DNA of 64,000 nucleotides from Deltaproteobacteria bacterium (GCA_021777755.1 JAJYDE010000006.1:1-64000), one strand, 5' to 3'. Shown: positions 17,298 through 26,440, counted from the first letter of the stretch. Notes: a model not told the origin generated them from the letters alone. Program-made: numbers and translations.

Positions 17298-17706
17298 GCG
17301 AGCCCTCCATAAAAGCCGTTATCCGGTCCTGTAGCGCATAGTTGTCCTTCAATTCGCATTCCCAAATTACCAAATATTGCCAGCCCAGCAGCGCCAGTCG
17401 GGATTGGTTTGCGCGGTCTCGGTCCTTGTTCCCCTCCAACTTCGATTTCCAGAATTCGACCCTGGACTTGGGTATTCGAGCGTTTGGGCACCCATCGTGC
17501 CTATGCCAATAGCATCCGTGGACAAAAATGACTTTCCTCGACTTTGAGAATGTCAGATCCGGACATCCGGGAAGATCTCTTTGGTGCAGGCGATACCTGT
17601 AACCCATACCATGCACAAGGCCGCGGACCACCATTTCCGGTTTGGTGTCCTTCCCGCGCACGCGGCTCATAATTTCACTTCTCTCGGCCGGCGTAAGCGT
17701 ATCCAT
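17284..17706 (-). CDS. vsr: Very short patch repair endonuclease Vsr
   Basis: 140 residues from the ATG at 17706, which has GGAGG 5-6 bases upstream; the ORF-track start at 17766 adds an unconserved leader. Vsr nicks at T:G mismatches made when 5-methylcytosine deaminates. Family motifs: N-terminal SRVRGKDTKPE, then the core with CPDLTFSKSRKVIFVHGCYWHRHDGC (catalytic Asp, His and zinc ligands Cys and His), and NxxRD-type NKDRDRANQSRL. It is first in the vsr-dcm operon. Its presence indicates long-term cytosine methylation by the neighbouring enzyme. Confidence 0.96.
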   Translation of the reverse strand: MDTLTPAERSEIMSRVRGKDTKPEMVVRGLVHGMGYRYRLHQRDLPGCPDLTFSKSRKVIFVHGCYWHRHDGCPNARIPKSRVEFWKSKLEGNKDRDRANQSRLALLGWQYLVIWECELKDNYALQDRITAFMEGSRAIG

Positions 17707-18184
17707 TAAAACCTCCGAGCTAAAAATGACGCTTTTAAGAGTAGCAGCCTTGCGTTGTTTATTCAAGAACCGGCAGCCTCGATCGAGGAGGTGGACTGGA
17801 TGGTTTACTTGACGGGCGGCTATCCAGGCCGTCCAATCGCAGGGCGCCTGTCGATGAGGTCCTTGGGCTGGTTAAACACTAAAAAAAGCGTCACCGGGGG
17901 TGGAATGACAAGCACTTTTATGCCTGGTATCGCAAGGACGGAGGAACACGCGGTTATACGTGGGGCAAGTGTCGTTTTCAGGAGGCAAGATTGATGACGA
18001 AGGCATCCGGTTGCGGAAAACACAGGAAACGGGCGGCCTGGCCGGAGATGATGCCACACCGGGACGGCGGCATGAACAAATGGATGCACCGAGCGAATCT
18101 TCAATCAATAGGAGCGGGCGCGGGCAAACGTGGCGCCACATGTGCCCGCAGTCCCTTGAAATCCAGCCTGCGGCTGTCGATGCG
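17707..18184. other. Intergenic region, nothing recognised
   Basis: About 480 bases between vsr and the secreted repeat protein. ORF-track entries here (17755, 17820, 17872, 17960, 17991) are mutually overlapping and lack protein-like composition. The vsr promoter should lie near 17710-17800 but no clear hexamers were seen. Confidence 0.4.
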
Positions 18185-18649
18185 TCAAGGCGCCGGGCAA
18201 TAGGTCGGTACGCCGTTTCTGTAGCACAAAACGGTCGGGGGCGGAGCCGCCGCCGAACCCGCGGCCGCTCCGGCCGCCGCTCCCGCGGCAACGCCCGCGG
18301 CGCCCCCTCCTGACCGGTAGTAACCATTCCAGTGCCCGTTGACAGTGCGGTTTACGTTGGTATTGACGTTTCTGTTCACATTCCCGTTATAATTGCGGTT
18401 GACACTTCCCGAATAACTCCGGCTGGTGGTTGCGGCCCCGCCGTGGAACGTGCGACCCGCATAGCCGCCTCCGCTGATCGCGCGGCCCGTACCGCCCGCT
18501 CTCACACCGCCCGCCCCGAGCCGGCCGGTTCTTTGCGTTACGCCCCCGAACCTGCCCCGGGCGTAGGCCTGCCCGGCAAGCAGTGTAAAACACAAAACCG
18601 CTGCGAGCAAAAAGGTAGAGGAAATAAACTTCAAACCCGTTGACCTCAT
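18185..18649 (-). CDS. Secreted low-complexity Asn/Gly-rich protein
   Basis: 154 residues from the ATG at 18649, chosen for a strong AAGGAG 5 bases upstream. A Sec signal peptide (residues 1 to about 31, ending GQAYARG) is followed by a Gly/Arg/Thr region, a region of short Asn-containing repeats (NRNYNGNVNRNVNTNVNRTVNG), an Ala/Gly-rich stretch, and a C-terminal PPPTVLCYRNGVPTYC with two cysteines. Small exported proteins of this make-up recur in proteobacteria, but no function is known to me. The Asn repeats suggest an extended beta or disordered surface polymer. Confidence 0.7.
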   Translation of the reverse strand: MRSTGLKFISSTFLLAAVLCFTLLAGQAYARGRFGGVTQRTGRLGAGGVRAGGTGRAISGGGYAGRTFHGGAATTSRSYSGSVNRNYNGNVNRNVNTNVNRTVNGHWNGYYRSGGGAAGVAAGAAAGAAAGSAAAPPPTVLCYRNGVPTYCPAP

Positions 18650-18880
18650 CTGTTTCTCCTTAATTTCCACAAAAAGACAAAAATCCGTCGTCCAAATTGA
18701 AATGTAACGACTGGAGCCAGCTTTTGCCATGTTTTAATGCGAATTTGAAAGTTTAAGTCCGCGCTCCGCTCCGGAGGACTGTCTTCGCGGGTGCTCGGTT
18801 CCTATCCGTCCGCCCGATGCTTAGGTTTTGGTGTAGCCGACCGGAATGGAACCGAACCCGATTCACGAAAGGTATCCTTC

Positions 18881-19279
18881 ATGAAAACGCTTAAAACGCT
18901 CACCTTGGTCTTCGCGGTGACGCTCCTGCTCTGCGCCACCGCTTCCGCCGCCGGGATGGACGAGTTGAAACATTCCACTCCCATGCTGCGGGCGAAGCTC
19001 CAAACCGCATTGATGAAAAAAAGACTCGGCCTGACCCCGCGGCAGGTGCCCCGGGTGATGGATATCAACCTCAAATATGCCGAGCAAATGGAGCCCGTCA
19101 TCAAGGGAAACGGCGGCAAGCTGATGAAGATGCGCCAGGCGCGGCAGATAGGAAAAGCAAAGGATGGCGAGTTAACGAAGGTGCTTACTCCAGGGCAGTT
19201 TCAGACGTATTTGGCCTCCCGCGAGCAGATGCGCCAACAGATGATCGATAAAATCATGGAAAAGCGCCGTCACGGTTGA
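18881..19279 (+). CDS. Periplasmic Spy/CpxP-like protein
   Basis: 132 residues from the ATG at 18881, with GAAAGG about 9 bases upstream. The signal peptide is residues 1 to about 23 (LLLCATASAAG). The mature part is highly helical, with LTPRQVPRVMDI and LTPGQFQTYL resembling the two LTxxQ motifs of Spy/CpxP family periplasmic chaperones, and Met/Lys/Arg-rich helices. It probably acts as an envelope stress or metal-related periplasmic protein (inference). It is monocistronic; a short inverted repeat (GCGAAGAT) separates it from the convergent amidase gene. Confidence 0.65.
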   Translation: MKTLKTLTLVFAVTLLLCATASAAGMDELKHSTPMLRAKLQTALMKKRLGLTPRQVPRVMDINLKYAEQMEPVIKGNGGKLMKMRQARQIGKAKDGELTKVLTPGQFQTYLASREQMRQQMIDKIMEKRRHG

Positions 19280-19295
19280 GCCTGAGAGGCGAAGA

Positions 19296-20165
19296 TCATC
19301 TTCGCGCGGCCTGTTTCAGGAAATTTATGGGGAAAAGTCTGCCCGGGCAATCGGTTCTGGCCCCCGGCACCTGCCCGTGCCCCATGACGTTGGAGGAAGG
19401 GATGTCATAATAATGACGGAGAATGTAAATAAGATAGGCCAGGGATTCGAGTTGGTAGCGGCTTGGCCTTTCGCAGTCGAAGTTTCCGACAAGGGCGATC
19501 CCGATGGCCCTTCGGTTCATGGAGTCGGCTTTGCAGTGGGCGCCGGTTTCCTGCCTCAGCCAACGGGGAGACATCTCGATCACCCCGTCGCCTCTGCCCA
19601 TGGTGCCGTTATCGATTACGAAATCATAGCCCAGCCCGTTCCAGAACCCGCGCTGCAAGTGTGCGCGCTGGATGGTCGTGGCGTCTCCGGCTTCGGTTGC
19701 CGTGTGATGAACGATGATGTAGCTCCATGGCCTGGTGCGGTAGAGGTTTATGACATAGCGGATGGTTCTAACAGAGGGAATGATGATCATTTGCCCCGGC
19801 TGCAGACTCTGCTTGCGGCCAAGGTGATTTTTCCGGCGGATCGATCCGGAGGAAACGCCATACATCCGGCAGATTCGCAACATCGAGTCTCCCGGTCCCA
19901 CCTCGTGATAAATAGTCCTGGGGGCGTCAAAGTATGCGACTCTTTGGACGATAACCCGGGAGGGTTTGGGGGCTCGCACTCTTGAGTGGTGGGCGCGGTA
20001 GTGCGCCCGGGTGTGACGCCCGGGGTAGGGACAAACAGCGGTCCTGCGGCTGCACCCGGAGATCAGAAGTGCGCAAAGAAGCGCCGCCAAAAGGCACGGA
20101 AGGCTCTTTCGCGGCTCTGGCGCCAGGGTGTGGAGGCCCGGGCAGAGCCGGCGGCGGGGCCGCAT
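19296..20165 (-). CDS. Lipoprotein N-acetylmuramoyl-L-alanine amidase (PGRP fold) with LysM domain
   Basis: Start uncertain: the Met at 20165 is chosen so that the lipobox LLISGC stands about 38 residues in; 20192 and 20228 are possible. After the lipobox comes a basic linker. A LysM-like repeat (YHEVGPGDSMLRICRMYGVS to LQPGQMIIIP) binds peptidoglycan. An amidase_2/PGRP domain follows, with zinc ligands in IIVHHTAT and GHGQVPGARTDCPG and the fold signature YDFVIDNGTMGRGDGVIE. It would cleave the stem peptide from glycan strands at the outer membrane. It lies 36 bases after motE on the same strand, so it may be the tail of the flagellar transcript and help open the wall for flagellar assembly (inference). 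Confidence 0.88.
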   Translation of the reverse strand: MRPRRRLCPGLHTLAPEPRKSLPCLLAALLCALLISGCSRRTAVCPYPGRHTRAHYRAHHSRVRAPKPSRVIVQRVAYFDAPRTIYHEVGPGDSMLRICRMYGVSSGSIRRKNHLGRKQSLQPGQMIIIPSVRTIRYVINLYRTRPWSYIIVHHTATEAGDATTIQRAHLQRGFWNGLGYDFVIDNGTMGRGDGVIEMSPRWLRQETGAHCKADSMNRRAIGIALVGNFDCERPSRYQLESLAYLIYILRHYYDIPSSNVMGHGQVPGARTDCPGRLFPINFLKQAARR

Positions 20166-20263
20166 CCCCTCCTGGCCCCCTTTACGGTCCATTTGCTTCC
20201 TCCCTTTGTTTGGAACACACGGCGGCACATTAATGCGATAGCCTCATGGTTGGCAAGCTCATT

Positions 20264-20875
20264 TCATTGACCCGAAATGGCTTCGGATATCTTCGCCGCC
20301 TTTTTGACGTCCATCAAAGCGAGAATCGATGCGGCCTTGTCCGGAGGCATGGTGGAAATAATGCTCTTTACCAGGGCATCATCCAAGCTTCCCATCAGTT
20401 TGGCCGCCTGTTTGGGCTTCATGGTGCCGTAAATTTTTGCCAGTCCCTGGACTTTGGCGTTAAGAGTGCTCTTTTGCTCCCCCCGGGCGAGCATGGTTTG
20501 CTTTTGCAGCGCGAGCAGGGTCTTGATCTTCAGCTCGACATCCTTTTTCAATTTCTCCAGTTGTGCTTTTTCCTCCCGTATCTGTTCCCGCTCAATACGA
20601 ATTTTTTTCTCTTCCTCGTCCAGAGCGCTTAGCGACTTCTTGCCGTTCCCCTCCGAGGGACTGGAGAGCGCGAGCGCATACCGGGGGGCGGAGGCGGGCG
20701 AGGGTTTGTTTTGCGGCCCTTGCTCCTTTGCTATTGCCGATTTAATGGCCGCGCTTTCTCCCGAGCCGGCCCTGAACGCTCCCATTATCGTCAGGCCAAG
20801 CTTCAACACAAGGAGCGCGATAAGGGCGCAAAGTGCCGTCGAAAGCAATCGTGAACCGGTCGTGCCCCCTTTCAT
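20264..20875 (-). CDS. MotE-like flagellar protein (MgtE N-terminal domain)
   Basis: 203 residues. One N-terminal transmembrane helix (residues 12-32), a Pro/Ser linker, a long coiled coil (about 80-135, rich in Glu/Lys/Arg), and a C-terminal MgtE_N-type domain (YGTMKPKQAAKLMGSLDDALVKSIISTMPPDKAASILALMD). This is the architecture of MotE, which stabilises the stator-associated flagellar motor in alphaproteobacteria, and of other fliJ-linked proteins in deltaproteobacteria. Its ATG overlaps the fliJ stop by 4 bases. The family assignment is firm; the role here is inferred. Confidence 0.82.
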   Translation of the reverse strand: MKGGTTGSRLLSTALCALIALLVLKLGLTIMGAFRAGSGESAAIKSAIAKEQGPQNKPSPASAPRYALALSSPSEGNGKKSLSALDEEEKKIRIEREQIREEKAQLEKLKKDVELKIKTLLALQKQTMLARGEQKSTLNAKVQGLAKIYGTMKPKQAAKLMGSLDDALVKSIISTMPPDKAASILALMDVKKAAKISEAISGQ

Positions 20876-21333
20876 GGCTTTTCTCCTTTATCGATCGTTT
20901 TCCTGTGGGCCAGCAGAACCGCGGCGTAGTCCACCCTTTTTTGTTCTTCGCGCTCACGGGCAAGCTTATAGCTCTGCCTGTCCCTGGTTTGGATATTTTC
21001 GAGCGTCTTTACCGATTTGTCACATTCGATCATGGCCCGCTTTCTTCTTTCCACTTCCGCGGCGGCGTTTTGCATCCGTTTGAATGCTTGTCGCAATTCT
21101 TGTTCCAAAAAGGCCAGACGGTCTTTGAAATAGAGATATCTTTTGACCCCGATGCCCTCGCGCTGTTCTTCCTCGAAGGTTTTCGAGTCGCCCTCCAGGG
21201 TATTTCGAAGCCCCTCGATGTCGGATTCGATTTTCATCTTTTCCGCCAGGGCCGCCCCGAAGGCTCCCTGCGCTTCTCGGAGCAAAAACTCGCGATGTCT
21301 TAAAAGCGCCTTGAGGCGAAATTCAAAAGCCAT
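20872..21333 (-). CDS. fliJ: Flagellar export chaperone FliJ
   Basis: 153 residues, nearly all coiled coil. FliJ links the FliI ATPase ring to the export gate and escorts substrates. Typical N-terminus FRLKALLRHREFLLREAQ, then heptad-rich helices. It sits directly after fliI (15 bases) and overlaps motE by 4 bases. Sequence conservation in this family is low, so position in the operon supports the call. Confidence 0.88.
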   Translation of the reverse strand: MAFEFRLKALLRHREFLLREAQGAFGAALAEKMKIESDIEGLRNTLEGDSKTFEEEQREGIGVKRYLYFKDRLAFLEQELRQAFKRMQNAAAEVERRKRAMIECDKSVKTLENIQTRDRQSYKLAREREEQKRVDYAAVLLAHRKTIDKGEKP

Positions 21334-21348
21334 TTCCGCTCCCGTGGA

Positions 21349-22770
21349 TCAGGCGAAGAGTTTTTCCAGCGCGGCGAAGGATTCCTCTATGGAACACTTT
21401 TCCGCCACAGGTTGGATGAGAAATTCGTTTGCCCTTTCGATCATATCGATGGCGTAATCGGTGTTTTTGTCAGAGCCGCGTGCATAGGCGCCTATGCGGA
21501 TCATGTCTTCGCTTCTCTCATAATCGGCCAGGATCCGAACAAATCCGGCAACCAGTTCCTTTTCCCCTTCCGAAAGAAGCCGCCCGGTCAGGCGGCTTAC
21601 GCTTCTGAGGACGTTTATGGCCGGAAAATGCCTTCTTTGGGCCAAATCCCTGTCCAAAACGATATGACCGTCCAGAATCGAGCGCAGAGTGTCGGCCACG
21701 GGTTCTTCCATATCATCGCCCTCCACCAGGACGGTGTAGATGCCGGTAATGGAGGCTTTGTCGAACTTGCCCGATCTTTCCAAAAGCCTTGGAAGAAGGC
21801 TGAACACTCCGGGAGTGTAGCCTTTTGTGGTTGGCGGCTCCCCCGCGGCCAAACCGATTTCCCGGGCGGCCATGGCGAGGCGGGTGGCCGAATCCATCAT
21901 TAAAAGCACGTCTCTACCCGAGTCTCTGAAATATTCGGAGATCGCGCATGCCAGATAGGCTCCTCGAATTCGAACGGTGGCCGGTTGGTCGGAGGTGGCC
22001 GCGATGACGATCGAACGTTTGATCCCCTCGGGGCCCAGGTCGTTTTTCAAAAACTCGTTTACTTCCCTGCCCCGTTCGCCGATCAGGGCGATGACATTGA
22101 CATCGGCGGCCGTATACCTGGCCATCATGCCCAGCAGGGTGCTCTTGCCGACTCCGGAGCCGGCGAAAATGCCGATCCTTTGCCCCTTGCCTATGGGGAA
22201 AAGGGAGTTGATGCAACGAACCCCCAGGTCGAGTTGCTCGTCGATCAAGGGCCGTTCCAAGGGATTTGCGACATGGCCTGTGAGCGAATAGGGTGTGCCG
22301 GACAAAATGGGCGGTCCCGAATCCAGCGGCCGCCCCAGGCCGTCAAGCACGCGCCCCAACATGGCTTCGCAGACCAAAACGTTGTTGGAAGCCTTCTGAA
22401 GCTGTACGAGCCGTCCGGGGCGAATCCCGTTCACATGGGTAAGCGGACTCAACTTGATTCTGCGCGCCTGGAAGCCGATTGCCTCGGCCAGAACGGCCCC
22501 CGAGGCCGAAACATCCTGCTCTGTGGCGCAAATCCCGCCTTCCTCATTTTCGCTCTCCCGATCGCTATCTTCGATCCTGCAGATATCCCCTATGGCCGCA
22601 TTGAGTCCTTCGGCTTCCAACAGATTTCCGGTCACCTCGACGATCTTGCCGTACCGGTTGAACAGCCTGCGCCTGTCGATATCCGAAAGCCCGGCCGCGT
22701 TCAGGCCTAAATAGTCCTCGGGTGCATCACCGCGGAGGTCGGGCTGTTCGGATTGTTCCTTCCGGGTCAC
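21349..22770 (-). CDS. fliI: Flagellum-specific ATPase FliI
   Basis: 473 residues, homologous to F1-ATPase beta and type III secretion ATPases. Walker A is in GIFAGSGVGKSTLLGMMA (about 198-215), Walker B in VLLMMDSATRLAMAAREIGLAAGEPP, and the family signature GYTPGVFSLLPRLLERSG follows. It provides energy for export of rod, hook and filament proteins. The first 110 residues contain an unusually acidic insertion near residues 60-85 (EDSDRESENEEGG). It overlaps fliH by 4 bases. Confidence 0.97.
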   Translation of the reverse strand: MTRKEQSEQPDLRGDAPEDYLGLNAAGLSDIDRRRLFNRYGKIVEVTGNLLEAEGLNAAIGDICRIEDSDRESENEEGGICATEQDVSASGAVLAEAIGFQARRIKLSPLTHVNGIRPGRLVQLQKASNNVLVCEAMLGRVLDGLGRPLDSGPPILSGTPYSLTGHVANPLERPLIDEQLDLGVRCINSLFPIGKGQRIGIFAGSGVGKSTLLGMMARYTAADVNVIALIGERGREVNEFLKNDLGPEGIKRSIVIAATSDQPATVRIRGAYLACAISEYFRDSGRDVLLMMDSATRLAMAAREIGLAAGEPPTTKGYTPGVFSLLPRLLERSGKFDKASITGIYTVLVEGDDMEEPVADTLRSILDGHIVLDRDLAQRRHFPAINVLRSVSRLTGRLLSEGEKELVAGFVRILADYERSEDMIRIGAYARGSDKNTDYAIDMIERANEFLIQPVAEKCSIEESFAALEKLFA

Positions 22771-23456
22771 GATCTTTCTCCAGGTTTGCGTAGAGCCTTC
22801 AAATTTTCAAACATTGCGGCAACCGATCCCTCGAGCAGCTGGATGGAGCTTTCAACTCTACAGCCACCCCTGTCCAGTTGCTTGTCGGCTCTTAGCTCGA
22901 AATGTTTTTTCCCGGGTGTTAGAAGCGCCTTTTTTTCGATTATTTCCAGATCATTGGAGTTGAGGTAGACTGTGAGCGTACTGTGCTGTTCGGCTTCTTC
23001 GATAAGCTCGCCCACCAGATCGGCCACGATTTCGGGCGAGGTCAGGATTTCTCTGCCCACGATTTTTTCGGCTATCTCCATGCTTGTACGGATCAGCCAG
23101 TCACGGTAATCTTCGAGGACTTTGGCGGGCAGGGATTCCATTTTTTGCGCAATACGTTCGATTTGAGAACAGACCACCTGGACCGACTTTTGCCCATAGT
23201 CCAGGCCGTCCTTTTCACCCTGAGCAAATCCTTTGGTGTAGGCATCCCTTTCGATCTCCTGGGTCCTGCGCTCCAACTCGAGGAGCTTTACGCGATATAT
23301 CTCCTCGGCCGAAACCTCGGTTTCAACTTCGCCGGGCTGTTCTTCCGACGGTGGAGGCGCCGGCTCCCCGGCCGACTTCGCAATGAGGGGAAAACCGAAG
23401 GTCGCTATCCCTTCAGAATTATTTTTGAGCAGACTAGACAAATTGTTCTCCGCCAT
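22767..23456 (-). CDS. fliH: Flagellar assembly protein FliH
   Basis: 229 residues. Negative regulator and stator of the FliI ATPase. A Pro/Glu-rich N-terminal region, a helical middle with Ala/Gly spaced heptads (AYTKGFAQGEKDGLDYG), and a C-terminal domain with VGREILTSPEIVADLVGELIEEA and GGCRVESSIQLLEGS typical of FliH/YscL. It overlaps the 3' end of fliG by 23 bases and fliI by 4. Confidence 0.93.
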   Translation of the reverse strand: MAENNLSSLLKNNSEGIATFGFPLIAKSAGEPAPPPSEEQPGEVETEVSAEEIYRVKLLELERRTQEIERDAYTKGFAQGEKDGLDYGQKSVQVVCSQIERIAQKMESLPAKVLEDYRDWLIRTSMEIAEKIVGREILTSPEIVADLVGELIEEAEQHSTLTVYLNSNDLEIIEKKALLTPGKKHFELRADKQLDRGGCRVESSIQLLEGSVAAMFENLKALRKPGERS

Positions 23457-24447
23457 CTTTGCCGGCCAAAATGAGCTTGCCTTCCTTTTCGAGCCGGCGT
23501 GCCACCACCAGGATGGCTTGCTGCGCGGTTTCGACTTCGCTAAGGCGCGAGGGCCCCATCATGGACATATCTTCCTGGAGCATCTGGGCGGCACGCTGGG
23601 ACAGGTTTTTGAATATCTTGGCCTTAAGGTCCTCGGAAGCGGTTTTGAGGGCCACTGTGAGTTCTTCGTTTCGAACCTCCTTCAGCAAGTCGCGGATTCC
23701 GGAGTCATTGACATTTAACAGATCTTCGAAGACAAACATCAATTTCCTGACTTTTTCGGCCAGGTCCGAATCGGTTTCATCAAGATACTGCAAGATGCTG
23801 TCGCCGGTCCTTCGGTCGGAGTGGTTGAGGATTTCGGCCACCACCGTAACCCCCCCAATGTGTTGCCCCGTGGTTCCAACCGAGCTGAGCTCCTTTTCGA
23901 GCACCTCGTCCACCTCTCGAATCAGGTCGGGAGGTACGGATTCAAGGCTGGCCACTCTTGTGATGATTTCAAACTGAAGCTGCTCGGGCAAATAAGCCAG
24001 CACCTGGCTCGCCTTCTGATGCTCCAGGTGGCTCAGGATGATCGAGATGGTCTGGGGGTGTTCGCCTTTTATAAAACCCGAGAGCAATTTCGGATCGACG
24101 TCCCGCAAATGTTTGAAAGGAATCCGTTGTTTTTCCTCATCGATTTTGGAAATAACCTCGCTTGCCTCCTCGCCTCGCATGATCGAGGGCAACAGCTTGC
24201 GGATGAACTCGTCTCCATCCACATTCACTCCGCCTTCTATTCCGAAAAGCGAGGTGAACTCGTTTAGCAGTTCATCGGAGGTTTCCTTTTTGACCCTATC
24301 AATGTTGGACATGTGCAGGCTGAGCGCTTTTATCTCCTCGGTGGAAAGCTTTTTCAGAATTTGCGCCGAAGCTTCTTCCCCCATTGCAAGAAGGACCATT
24401 GCAGCTTTTTGCGGTCCGCTGATCCGTGAATCTTTCGGCCCTGACAT
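23434..24447 (-). CDS. fliG: Flagellar motor switch protein FliG
   Basis: 337 residues, the normal length. FliG forms the C-ring top, binds FliF through its N-domain and generates torque with its C-domain. Motifs: KAAMVLLAMGEEASAQILKKLS at the start, EHPQTISIILSHL in the middle, EHPQ-type armadillo segment, and the C-terminal torque helix region (DMSMMGPSRLSEVETAQQAILVVARRLEKEGKL) with charged residues. Start 5 bases after the fliF stop region. Confidence 0.97.
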   Translation of the reverse strand: MSGPKDSRISGPQKAAMVLLAMGEEASAQILKKLSTEEIKALSLHMSNIDRVKKETSDELLNEFTSLFGIEGGVNVDGDEFIRKLLPSIMRGEEASEVISKIDEEKQRIPFKHLRDVDPKLLSGFIKGEHPQTISIILSHLEHQKASQVLAYLPEQLQFEIITRVASLESVPPDLIREVDEVLEKELSSVGTTGQHIGGVTVVAEILNHSDRRTGDSILQYLDETDSDLAEKVRKLMFVFEDLLNVNDSGIRDLLKEVRNEELTVALKTASEDLKAKIFKNLSQRAAQMLQEDMSMMGPSRLSEVETAQQAILVVARRLEKEGKLILAGKDGGEQFV

Positions 24448-24451
24448 ATGC

Positions 24452-26038
24452 CTAAACCTCGTCTCTCAACCATTGTTTGATGATTTCCGTGGCCTTGTCG
24501 GGATTGTACTTGACCAGGGCGGCCGATTTTCTTCGGGGCGACATCGCCAAGACAGGTTTTTCGATCAAGAGCGCCGATTCTTCTTCCTCACTGGTTTCGG
24601 GAGCCGGCAGCCTGAGGGTCCCCTCGCTCACCCGGCGCAATTTGCTCATGACCGGCCGTATGATGAAAAAAAAGACCATTGCGGCTATGACGACATTGAA
24701 AATAACCCGTTGCCAGTTCTTAAAAAGCTGCAAATACTTGTTTCCCGCGCTCACCATGCCCTTACCGCCCATGTCGGTGATGAAAGGAAAACTGGAAACC
24801 GTTATCTGATCTCCTCGCGATTCGCTGTATCCGACCGCGTCTTCCACCAATTGCTTGAGGGACTTGATCTCTTCGGGCGATCGGGCCACGTAGACTTCTT
24901 TGGAGTTTCCATCGGCGCCTTTTTCCATCTTGTATTTTCCATCGACCATGACCGCCACGGTCAGCTTGGCGATGCCGCCCGGCATCTGAGTGATCCGCTT
25001 GGTAGTCTTGTTGATCTCGTAGTTTACAACTTCGGTCTGGCGGTTGGACTTGGTGCCCGATTTCTGTTCCTTGGCGCCTGCGGGAGCGTTCTGCAGCAGT
25101 TTGTTTTGGATATCGGGGCTGCCCTTGCCCGGCAGGTTGCCCCCCTGAGCGGTTTCGGTCGTCCTCTCCTGGCTCCTTATGACCGCGCTGTCCGGGTCGT
25201 ATGTATCCTGAGCAATCTGGACCCGGTCCATGTTCAGATCGACGGCCACTTTGGCCATTACCTTGTTGGGACCAACCACCCGTTCGAGCATGTTCTGGAT
25301 TTTCTGGCTCAAATCCTCTTCCATTCGGTGCTTGATGCCCAGTTCGGTATCCGTCAACTGCTGGTTTTGATCTTCTTTGTGCTTAGTGAAAAGAAGGCGT
25401 CCATCAGTGCTCATGACCGTTATGTGGTCTTCTTTGAGGCCCCGTACCGAAGCGGCCACAAGATGAACGATGCCTTGGAGTTCCTTGCCGTCCATGGCGG
25501 CGCCCGGGCGCAACTTGAGCACGACGGCCGCCGTTGCGGGCTTCTGGTTGTCCTTGAAAAGGCTGTCAACGGGCAGTACAAGGTGGACCCTGCTTTCGAG
25601 CACCTCGCTCATCCCGTCGATGGTCCGCGCCAATTCCCCCTGGAGCGCTCTTTGGTAGTCGATCTTCTGGACAAATTCCGTTGCGCCAAGAGTCTGGTGG
25701 TCGAAAATCTCGAATCCTATGCCCGACCCCTTCGGGATTCCGGCGGCCGCAAGAGACAGTCGCGTTTCGTAGACTTGCGCCCGGGGAACGTCGATCCGGT
25801 CCCGCCCAACCCGGTAGGGAATCTTTTTGGCCTTAAGGGACTGAACGACTTCTCCCATGTCGCTTTCGGCCAGTCCTGAAAACAAGGGGGCATAATCGAC
25901 CCGGTTGTTGAGATAGAACAGGAAGACCACAGCCCCGATAAGAACGAGTATGCCTCCGCCATAAGAGATCTTTTGCTGTAGAGTGAGCCCCTTGGCGTAT
26001 TCGTGGAGCTTTTGAAGATATTCCTGAATGGTTTTCAT
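24452..26038 (-). CDS. fliF: Flagellar MS-ring protein FliF
   Basis: 528 residues from the ATG at 26038; the ORF-track start at 26113 adds 25 residues without support. FliF forms the membrane-embedded MS ring. The N-terminal helix (about residues 24-42) is followed by secretin-like ring-building motifs (VDYAPLFSGLAESDMGEVVQSL). A long periplasmic domain contains the variable RBM3 region. A second transmembrane helix is near 425-445 (VIFNVVIAAMVFFFIIRPVM). The C-terminal cytoplasmic tail ends in ATEIIKQWL, which binds FliG. Confidence 0.96.
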   Translation of the reverse strand: MKTIQEYLQKLHEYAKGLTLQQKISYGGGILVLIGAVVFLFYLNNRVDYAPLFSGLAESDMGEVVQSLKAKKIPYRVGRDRIDVPRAQVYETRLSLAAAGIPKGSGIGFEIFDHQTLGATEFVQKIDYQRALQGELARTIDGMSEVLESRVHLVLPVDSLFKDNQKPATAAVVLKLRPGAAMDGKELQGIVHLVAASVRGLKEDHITVMSTDGRLLFTKHKEDQNQQLTDTELGIKHRMEEDLSQKIQNMLERVVGPNKVMAKVAVDLNMDRVQIAQDTYDPDSAVIRSQERTTETAQGGNLPGKGSPDIQNKLLQNAPAGAKEQKSGTKSNRQTEVVNYEINKTTKRITQMPGGIAKLTVAVMVDGKYKMEKGADGNSKEVYVARSPEEIKSLKQLVEDAVGYSESRGDQITVSSFPFITDMGGKGMVSAGNKYLQLFKNWQRVIFNVVIAAMVFFFIIRPVMSKLRRVSEGTLRLPAPETSEEEESALLIEKPVLAMSPRRKSAALVKYNPDKATEIIKQWLRDEV

Positions 26039-26128
26039 ATCAAAACGCCCGTCCAGCGGAAAAAGGGTTGTCGGCCGGAAGCTCACGGTTTGGAACCGAG
26101 TCCGGCGCCTCAAAGTATTGCGGCTGTT

Positions 26129-26431
26129 TTAGAACTGCATCTGCATTACCTGCTGGTAGGCTTGAACGGCCCGGTCGCGCACCTTGGCCACCAGCAGCAG
26201 ACCCATGTTGGCCTGCTCCAGCTTGATCATGGTCTCGGGGATTCCGTCGATACCTCCGGTCGCGCTGTGCTCCAGCGCTTGGTCGGCCTTGTTCTGCAGA
26301 TTGTTGACGTCCCCGATTTTGGACTGCAACTCGTCCAGAAAGGAGGTCTTATCCGCCCCCTGCCGCGGATCGGAAGCCGTGGCGCCGGGGGTGCCTTCAA
26401 CAAGGTTTTTCATGACAGGTTGGACAGTCAT
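26129..26431 (-). CDS. fliE: Flagellar hook-basal body complex protein FliE
   Basis: 100 residues. FliE is the adaptor between MS ring and rod and an early export substrate. The C-terminal pattern LEQANMGLLLVAKVRDRAVQAYQQVMQMQF is the family hallmark. It follows flgC by 9 bases and precedes fliF by about 90 bases, the longest gap inside the operon. Confidence 0.95.
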   Translation of the reverse strand: MTVQPVMKNLVEGTPGATASDPRQGADKTSFLDELQSKIGDVNNLQNKADQALEHSATGGIDGIPETMIKLEQANMGLLLVAKVRDRAVQAYQQVMQMQF

Positions 26432-26440
26432 CCATCACTC

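Noticed and set aside
17755-18327. Several overlapping short ORFs between vsr and the secreted repeat protein
   Set aside because: They overlap in different frames and strands with no protein-like signature or ribosome site.
24038-25879. Plus-strand 613-aa ORF opposite fliF and fliG
   Set aside because: The minus strand encodes unmistakable FliF and FliG; the plus frame has no recognisable domain.
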